From assembly GCF_002095395.1 (NCBI RefSeq), contig NZ_MJEI01000067.1, positions 1 to 48,883 of the forward strand: a stretch of 48,883 nucleotides of DNA, written 5' to 3'. The number at the start of each line of letters is the position of its first letter. Position 1 is the first letter of the stretch. This DNA is from Williamsia sp. 1135 (GTDB lineage Bacteria > Actinomycetota > Actinomycetes > Mycobacteriales > Mycobacteriaceae). Positions 43,032 through 48,883 of this stretch are shown piece by piece. The position numbers were made by a program, and so were the translations under genes. The notes beneath the pieces were generated by a model, which saw nothing but the letters and a program-made list of their open reading frames with translations, had not been told where the DNA came from and made no database searches.

Positions 43032-45460
43032 ATCACGAGGCACGACCACCTCGCGGACGCGTCGCCGCCCTCTGCCGGATTTGACAGAGTGCCTTCGGCA
43101 TCCACCTGCACCGACGACAACCACGCCGGCCCCCGCGATGCCAAACCTGCCTGCCCCATTCGGGGATCTGTCTGCCGCAGGAGCGGCTGAACTGACAGAA
43201 GCGGCGACGCACGCCTGGCCGCAGGCGAAGTCCACGAGACAGAAGCGGTCCTTGTCTATCCGCATGTTCACCAACTATTTGGCGACCTTGCCTGGTGAGA
43301 CGTGGCAGGAGCGGTGGGTGATGAGCGGGCTCGACTCCGGCGATCGCACCATCACCGATATCACCCACGGAGCTATGAAGAGCGGCTCACATGTCGACGG
43401 CATGAAGAGCCTATCCGCGTTGCGGGTGATCTCTCCCAGTGTGGTCGCGCTGCGTTTATTCGACGATGGCCCAGTACGGCGCATCGTTCGGGCCGGCGCA
43501 GAAAGATCCACTACTCGACGCCTTCTACGTGGAGTTGGGCAGCATCGATGCGCGAGTGATGCAGCGGAACAAGGCTCGCAACGAACTGTGTTTCGCATTG
43601 ACCAGCCAGCAAATTGGTCTGGTCGACCTCACGCCCGAAGCCCTGATGTTCTACGCGCGAGCTCACATGGACGCCTGCGGTGACAGGGCCTACGCGGAGC
43701 GTCCTGGTGTGCATCTCGCGTGGCAGGCCCTGGTCAGGATGGGCCATTTCGGGCCCGGGACGCCAAGCACTCTGGCGCTGGCGCGCGCCCGCCGGCCCCG
43801 ATCTGTCGAGCAGCTCGTCGACCAATACCACCTCAGCAATCAGGGTGTACGCACCCTGCTGATCGACTATCTCCGGCACCGCAGCAGCGAAGGGATGGAT
43901 CACAACACCCTCCAAGCCCTGTCCCGGACATTGGCATCAACCTTCTGGAAGACCGTCGAACGAGTATCCCCGGGCCAGCAGGATCTGCACTTGAGCCCCG
44001 CCACGTACGCATTGTGGCTTGAGGACGTCTCGGTTGTTCGAACACCGGCAGGTACCCACCCGCGGACCGATCTTCACAACATCCTGATGACGGTGCGCGC
44101 ACTCTACCTCGACCTGCAAAGCTGGTCGGCGATCGAACCGGAACGATGGGCGCAGTGGGTCGCTCCCTGCCCGCTCCCCGCGTCCGCGACATCCGGGTAC
44201 AGCCAGGAACGGCGCCGGCAAAGTGAGCGCATCGCCAACCGCACCCGCGAGCGTCAGCCGATGCTGCCTGCGATGACCGCGCACGTCGAGCGGGAACGGC
44301 AGGCCACGCTCGAGTTCCTCACTCGGGCGAGCGCCGCGGCGATTGACGAAACCTTCGAGCACGTCGGCGCGCGGTTCACTCGAGTGGCCACCGACCGTGA
44401 ACACAAAGACTTTGACCGCTCGGGCGCCGCCCGGGTTCGCGTCCGTAGCCATCGCACCGGCGACATCCTCAATCTCCAGATGGCTGAGGACCGCGCCTTC
44501 TGGGACTGGGCGCTGCTCGGAGTGCTGCGCCTGGCAGGAGTTCGGCAAGAAGAGCTCCTCGAACTCACCCAACTGAGCGTTCGCCAATACACCCGGCCCG
44601 GCGGCGAAGTAGTCGCACTCCTGGTGATTGCACCATCCAAAGGCGATCGCGAACGAGTTATCCCCATGTCGGCGGAGCTCTTTCACATCGTCGCCGCCAT
44701 CATCGGCCGGCACACCTCCAGCGGCCGCACAATCCCGGCGCTGCAACGATGGGACCCGTACGAATCGACAGTCGGACCAGCCCTGCCGTATCTATTTCAG
44801 AACTCGCAGGGACCGGTGGCGCGGTGCAACAGCGTCGGATGGCTCAACGATGCGCTCGCGCGCATCTGCCTAGACGTCGCTGCCGAGCACCCCCAATTCG
44901 AGGGACTGCGCTTTACCCCCCACGATCTACGGCGACTGTTCGCCACCGAACTCGTCAACAACGGCCTTCCCATCCACATCGGAGCCGCCCTGCTCGGTCA
45001 CACCAATCTGCAAACAACCCGCGGCTACGTCGCAGTGTTCAACGAGGACGTGGTCCGTCACTACCAGCAGTACCTCGAACGCCGCCGGGCACAACGTAAC
45101 TCCGAGGAATACCGCCCCGTCACGCCCGAGGAATGGGGCGAGTTCGAAGAACATTTCGACAAACGTAAAGTCGAACTCGGGACCTGCGGGCGGCCCTACG
45201 GCACGCCCTGTGCACATGAACATGCATGCATCCGATGCCCGATGCTGCACGTCAGCCCGGACATGCTCGACCGACTCAACGAACTCGAAACAGACCTGCA
45301 TGCCCGCCGAGACATTGCCCAGACAAAGGGATGGATCGGCGAGGTCGAGGGCATCGCCCTTACCCTGTCGTTCTTGGCCCGCAAGCGCACCGATCTTGAG
45401 CGTCTCTCAGCTACGAAAACAACTGCTTTGGGGCTTCCTGGCGTCGGCGCCCCCGCTTAG
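43024..45460 (+). pseudogene. Large tyrosine recombinase (TnpB-like) with a frameshift
   Basis: Starts with a GTG overlapping the end of the first recombinase. The N-terminal part (RSLSIRMFTNYLATLPG...LRVISPSVVALR) is in one frame and the rest in another. Removing one T from the run at 43455-43457 joins them as ALRYSTMAQYGASFGPAQKD, giving about 810 residues. Catalytic motifs follow: LAGVRQEELLEL, TPHDLRRLF and GHTNLQTTRGY, then a Cys-rich tail (CGRPYGTPCAHEHACIRCP) likely to bind zinc. An internal GTG at 43439 could start a shorter product with the whole catalytic region. Confidence 0.85.
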
Positions 45461-45571
45461 CAGTTCCGCGCGGCAACTGTGCGGCTAGCTGCGGCCAGGA
45501 CCGGACGTGAGGCATGCCTAGTCCGGTGCCCCGTTTTCCGTCGCTGCGCCGATGCGTTACCGCGAACGGTC

Positions 45572-46174
45572 TCAGGAACTGAACGTCGGCGGTCCGCTGT
45601 GTGGTCGTTGCAGTTGTGCGAAGGCGCTTGTTGCCGACAGCGTCTGCAGGGCGTCGAACAGCTGGTCCCCGTCGTGGTCATCGGGAATGGCGGTAAGTAC
45701 TGGCCCGAAGAAGCACTGGCCGTCGATGCACATGATGGGGCTACCACCGGAGTCGCCGAGGCTGTCTTGGCTTTGCTGGTGTGCCACGCGCACTGCACTG
45801 TCGTAGGTGGAGTCGTCGAGGCTGTCGGCGAGCTGGGGATCGAGGCCGCTCTCGGTGAGCGCTTGGGCCACCATCGCTGTGGTGACGTCGGCGCCCTGCT
45901 GGTGCACCCGCTGGCCCAGGGCGGTGTAGAGCGGTCCAAGTGCGCTGTCGCCGGCCCGGTCATGGGCGGCGGCCAGGACACGGCCCAGTTGCTGAGAGAC
46001 TTCGACGTGGTGCCGCTGCCGTTCAGGAACATCTGTGCCCTCGTTGAGCACCGCGAGACTCATCTGCCGCCAATCGATCTCGATGTCGCGGCGCTGCGCG
46101 GTGTTGACAAGCCACCGAGACGCGGCCCAGGCGAACGGGCATGCTGGGTCGAAATAGAACGTCACTGCGCTCAT
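45572..46174 (-). CDS. DsbA-fold protein related to mycothiol-dependent nitroreductase
   Basis: 200 residues similar to the M. tuberculosis mycothiol-dependent nitroreductase (Rv2466c): FYFDPACPFAWAASRWL, a DsbA-type helical insertion (LGPLYTALGQRVHQQG) and the cis-Pro loop GSPIMCIDGQCFFGPVL. The family's CPWC active site reads CPFA, so only the first cysteine remains, which suggests a monothiol or different activity. GAAGGAG stands 5 nt before the ATG. It is the last gene of the leftward MMPL-DUF2892-DUF302 group. Confidence 0.88.
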   Translation of the reverse strand: MSAVTFYFDPACPFAWAASRWLVNTAQRRDIEIDWRQMSLAVLNEGTDVPERQRHHVEVSQQLGRVLAAAHDRAGDSALGPLYTALGQRVHQQGADVTTAMVAQALTESGLDPQLADSLDDSTYDSAVRVAHQQSQDSLGDSGGSPIMCIDGQCFFGPVLTAIPDDHDGDQLFDALQTLSATSAFAQLQRPHSGPPTFSS

Positions 46175-46204
46175 CTTTACTCCTTCAAGTGCGGACTGTT
46201 GGGT

Positions 46205-46615
46205 TCAAGCGGATGCTGCGGCTTCCAGCGCAGCGATAGCGGCGGTGAGTTTGGCTGATGCATCGGTGGCCACGGGTTCGAGTTCAGCTTCCCCGGACAC
46301 CTCAACCATCAGGTCGGGATTCATGGCTTCGACGATCGAGTTCGATGGATTGGCAGGGTCGGTGCGGACCACGACGTTGCACGGCAGAAGTAGTCCGATC
46401 TGCCGATTGACCCCCAGTGCGCGGTGCGCCAAAGGTGGGTTACAGGCACCCAGGATCAGGTAATTTTCCATGTCCACGTCGATTTTTGATTTCAGGGTGT
46501 CTTTGACGTTGATCTCGGTGAGGATCCCGAAACCCTGCTCGGACAATGCGGCACGGGTACGTGCGACCGCCTCGTCGAACGGGACGGTTAGAACGGTGGA
46601 GATGGACAGTGACAT
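46205..46615 (-). CDS. DUF302 protein
   Basis: 136 residues with the DUF302 layout: FDEAVARTRAALSEQGFGILTEI, an ACNPPLAHRAL segment and LLPCNVVV, each with a conserved Cys. The ATG has AAGGAAAG 5 nt upstream. Function is not established; homologues often occur beside thiol or sulfur stress genes and may bind haem or metal. It lies between the DUF2892-like and nitroreductase-like genes. Confidence 0.88.
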   Translation of the reverse strand: MSLSISTVLTVPFDEAVARTRAALSEQGFGILTEINVKDTLKSKIDVDMENYLILGACNPPLAHRALGVNRQIGLLLPCNVVVRTDPANPSNSIVEAMNPDLMVEVSGEAELEPVATDASAKLTAAIAALEAAASA

Positions 46616-46652
46616 AACAGCTTTCCTTCCGGGTGGGGTTTCGTGTTCGGAT

Positions 46653-46884
46653 CTAGTGGAGTTCGGCGCGGCGCGGTAGTCCGAGGCGGTGCATGAGCAG
46701 GCTGGCCGGGGCACCAGCCGACGGCGGCGAAGAGCAGCAGGTTCAGTGCTACGAAGGCGGTCAGCAGCAGCCACCAGGTCGAGACGCTGGTGGCCAGGGC
46801 CAGGCTCGCGAGAATCATCAATCCTGCCAGGAGTGGCACTGCTCGTTCGACGGTCCACGTGGGTGCGGTTGTTCGTCTGTTCAT
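46653..46884 (-). pseudogene. DUF2892-like small membrane protein with a frameshift
   Basis: MNRRTTAPTWTVERAVPLL is followed by two hydrophobic segments and the family ending VGWCP. In the sequence as given the frame then runs into an unrelated tail that overlaps the next gene. Removing one base of CCGGGG (46706-46711) gives GWCPASLLMHRLGLP and a stop at 46653, the expected end and a normal gap before DUF302. Either a one-base error or a real lesion near the C-terminus. Confidence 0.7.
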
Positions 46885-46912
46885 CGGGTCGTAGGCCTTT
46901 CTGGTGGTGTAT

Positions 46913-48883
46913 TCAGTGGGAGAACGAGATCGCGGGCAGGATCTTGCGGAGCCAGGTCGGTGACCACCATGCGGCCCGGCCGGTGAGGCGGAGTAGGGCG
47001 GGCAGCAGCATCAGCCTGATGAGTACCGCATCGAGCAGTACAGCCACACCGAGGATGATGCCCATCTCTTTGGGTGGCAACGGGTCTGCCAGTGCGAAGG
47101 TGAAGAACACTGCGACCATCACCGCCGCGGCGGCGAAGATGATTCGTCCCGAGTGAGCCATGCCGTCGATCTGTGCAGTGTCGGCATCGCCGGTGCGCTC
47201 GTAGTGTTCTTTTGCAGTGGCGAGCAGAAAGACGGTGTAGTCCATGGCGATGGCAAAGATCATCGCGAAGAAGAACACCGGCCCCCAGCCGTCAAGGAAG
47301 CCCTGCGGGGTGAACCCGAGCAGCCCGGACAGGTGGCCGTCCTGGAAGATGAGCTTGGCGACACCGAACGCAGCCGCAGTCGACAGGAGGCTGACGACTG
47401 TGCCGATCAATGCGATCAGTGGGGCCTGCAGTGAGACCAGGAGCAGGACGAACCCGAGAACCAAGATGATACCGACGATCAGCGGGAAGTAGTCGCCCAG
47501 AGCCTGTTGCAGATCGAGGTTCTCGGCCGGGGCGCCGCCGACCAGCGCATTCCCGGGAAGTGCGCTACGCAGGTCATCGACGATGGCGCCGAGTTGGGCA
47601 TCGGAGGGATCAACTGCGGGCAGTGCTTGCATCATCACGTAGTCGGTGCCGTCGAGCGCCGGCTGCGGCGGGGTGACCATGCTGATTGCGGGTGTCTGTG
47701 CAGCTGCGGTGGCAGCCTGCTGTGCCTGGGCCGAGGGTGCGACGATCTGGAGCATGCCGGGGGCGCCCTCGCCCATCTGCTGCTGGACCAATTCGTATCC
47801 CTGGCGCACGGGTGCCTCCTCGGGGACCACCGAGATCGAGGGCATGGCGACCTTGAGGCCGATGACCGGGATGGCCAGCGCGATCAGCACGGCCAGCGAT
47901 CCGAGCGCGAACGGCCATGGGTGGTTGTGCAGAATCTTGCCCCAGCGTTCGAACAGCGGCGAACGGTGTTGCTGGCGTTTGGCGTACGGGAGCGCCGCGG
48001 CGTTCACCTTCGGACCCAGTGCACCCAGGGTGGCCGGGAGCAACGTCAACGTGGCCGCGAGGACAAACGTCACCGCCAGCATGATGCCCACGGCCATCGT
48101 CCGCACCGCAGGAGCGGGCACCAGCAACACCGCCGACAGGCTCACCAGCACGGTCAGACCCGAGAGCACCACGGCTTTACCGGCGGTGTCCATAGTTTCG
48201 GCGACCGCGTGGGTCTTGTTGGTGTGGTTGTTGAGGGCATCCCGGAATCGGGAGACGATGAACAGGGCGTAGTCGATTCCCAGTGCGAGGGCGAACATCA
48301 TTGCAAAGTTCATGGCCCACACCGAGATCGGCGTGACCTGATTGAGAAGTACCAGACCGCCGGCTGACGCGATGAGGCCGGCGATCGTCAGCAGCAGCGG
48401 CAAACCCGCTGCCACGAGCGAACCGAACGCCAACACCATGATCGCCAGAGTCACTGGCCACGAGAACAGCTCGGCCTTGATCATCGCGTCGTGATTGGCC
48501 TTGTTGAAGTCGCTCCACAGGGCAGAGGCGCCCGTGGGATACACCTCGACACCATCGCGCGACAGTTCGGTGAGCTCCCCCTTGACCTCGTCGACGGCCC
48601 GGACCATGTCATCGGTGTTCGCGTTCGCACCGGCGATCAGGATGCCGGTGTGCTGATCGCGGCTGATCGTCATCCCCGGCTGTGGAGGCACGACATCGCC
48701 GAACCGAGAATCATCTACGAAAACAGCCGTCGCATTCGCGATGGTTTCCTGCATCGTCGGACTGTCGATGGTGTCGCGGTCGGAGTGGATGACGACCTGC
48801 ACCGCAGCCGATGAGTTGCCGCCGAAGTGCTGCTGCGCCAGCTCTCGCACCTGCACCGACTCCGACCCGTTGGCCTGCCAGCC
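46913..48883 (-). CDS. MMPL (RND-type) membrane transporter, N-terminus beyond the window
   Basis: At least 657 residues, open to the right edge (the frame continues upstream of the ATG at 48856 as GWQANGSESVQ). It has two halves with groups of hydrophobic segments; the first carries MFALALGIDYALFIVSRFRD and the second MIFAIAMDYTVFLLATAKE, the conserved GIDY/MDY proton-relay motifs of MMPL proteins. Such proteins export lipids, siderophores or drugs in mycobacteria. The gene leads into the DUF2892-like, DUF302 and nitroreductase-like genes on the same strand. Confidence 0.92.
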   Translation of the reverse strand, partial: GWQANGSESVQVRELAQQHFGGNSSAAVQVVIHSDRDTIDSPTMQETIANATAVFVDDSRFGDVVPPQPGMTISRDQHTGILIAGANANTDDMVRAVDEVKGELTELSRDGVEVYPTGASALWSDFNKANHDAMIKAELFSWPVTLAIMVLAFGSLVAAGLPLLLTIAGLIASAGGLVLLNQVTPISVWAMNFAMMFALALGIDYALFIVSRFRDALNNHTNKTHAVAETMDTAGKAVVLSGLTVLVSLSAVLLVPAPAVRTMAVGIMLAVTFVLAATLTLLPATLGALGPKVNAAALPYAKRQQHRSPLFERWGKILHNHPWPFALGSLAVLIALAIPVIGLKVAMPSISVVPEEAPVRQGYELVQQQMGEGAPGMLQIVAPSAQAQQAATAAAQTPAISMVTPPQPALDGTDYVMMQALPAVDPSDAQLGAIVDDLRSALPGNALVGGAPAENLDLQQALGDYFPLIVGIILVLGFVLLLVSLQAPLIALIGTVVSLLSTAAAFGVAKLIFQDGHLSGLLGFTPQGFLDGWGPVFFFAMIFAIAMDYTVFLLATAKEHYERTGDADTAQIDGMAHSGRIIFAAAAVMVAVFFTFALADPLPPKEMGIILGVAVLLDAVLIRLMLLPALLRLTGRAAWWSPTWLRKILPAISFSH

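Larger units (their letters stand above)
41795..45460 (+). mobile_element. Element with paired tyrosine recombinases
   Basis: Two overlapping recombinase genes of different sizes (about 400 and about 810 residues) resemble the TnpA/TnpB pair of Tn554-like elements. A TnpC-like small gene was not seen. The left limit is probably at the truncated ligase (near 41765-41820); the right limit is unknown. No terminal inverted repeats or target duplications could be identified by eye. Confidence 0.55.

Overview
This is a high-GC actinobacterial window. Its most likely source is a mycobacterium or a close mycolate-containing relative. The clues are a mycothiol-type arsenate reductase, a relative of the mycobacterial mycothiol-dependent nitroreductase, an MMPL transporter, an LdtMt-like L,D-transpeptidase lipoprotein, a BlaI/M56-protease pair like the one in M. 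tuberculosis, a CmtR-like metal sensor, and promoters that look leaderless. The density of metal-resistance genes, two site-specific recombinases and several broken genes suggest a plasmid or genomic island. Nothing in the window proves this: no replication, partition or conjugation genes were found.

Positions 1-20,200 hold an envelope, redox and respiration module. A leftward operon encodes a haem-copper oxidase subunit I (ctaD), signal peptidase II (lspA), a TlpA-like thioredoxin, ResB and apolipoprotein N-acyltransferase (lnt). Around it lie a CDF metal exporter, a caa3-type CtaG with a lipoprotein thioredoxin, a DsbA/VKOR disulfide-forming pair, CcdA, an acyltransferase/SGNH protein with a frameshift, an L,D-transpeptidase, an operon of M23 peptidase, BlaI repressor and M56 protease, and two membrane-anchored CopC-domain proteins. 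Eight copies of one operator (AACTACTAT-N5-ATAGTAGTT, perfect to degenerate) sit in front of nearly every one of these units, including the repressor's own operon. I read this as a local BlaI-type regulon linking copper, cytochrome oxidase assembly, disulfide chemistry and cell-wall enzymes. It is the strongest candidate for an undescribed system here.

Positions 20,270-26,500 hold metal-sensor cassettes and remnants: a broken DUF3703 gene, a CDF-like transporter and a CmtR-like ArsR sensor; a MerR regulator with an extra C-terminal domain plus a small Cys-Cys membrane protein; a second MerR with an Acr3-like transporter (the two MerR promoters share one architecture); and a frameshifted Abi-family (HEPN) gene preceded by a nested RNA hairpin with its own promoter.

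Positions 26,500-40,300 are a very complete arsenic island: five ArsC-type proteins in at least three architectures (one fused to a winged-helix domain), three ArsR repressors, Acr3, thioredoxin reductase, ArsD, a two-domain ArsA, an ArsI-like C-As lyase, and a full pstSCAB phosphate importer with an unusual OmpR-type regulator. The phosphate importer fits the need to take up phosphate while excluding arsenate.

Positions 40,300-48,883 hold small proteins, a truncated ATP-dependent DNA ligase that ends just before two tyrosine recombinases (the second frameshifted), then a leftward group of an MMPL transporter (cut by the window edge), a frameshifted DUF2892-like membrane protein, a DUF302 protein and a mycothiol-nitroreductase-like protein lacking its second active-site cysteine. 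No rRNA, tRNA or CRISPR array was seen. Five genes carry frameshifts. Some lie in base runs and may be sequencing errors, but the 8-bp duplication plus nonsense codon in the DUF3703 gene looks like real decay.
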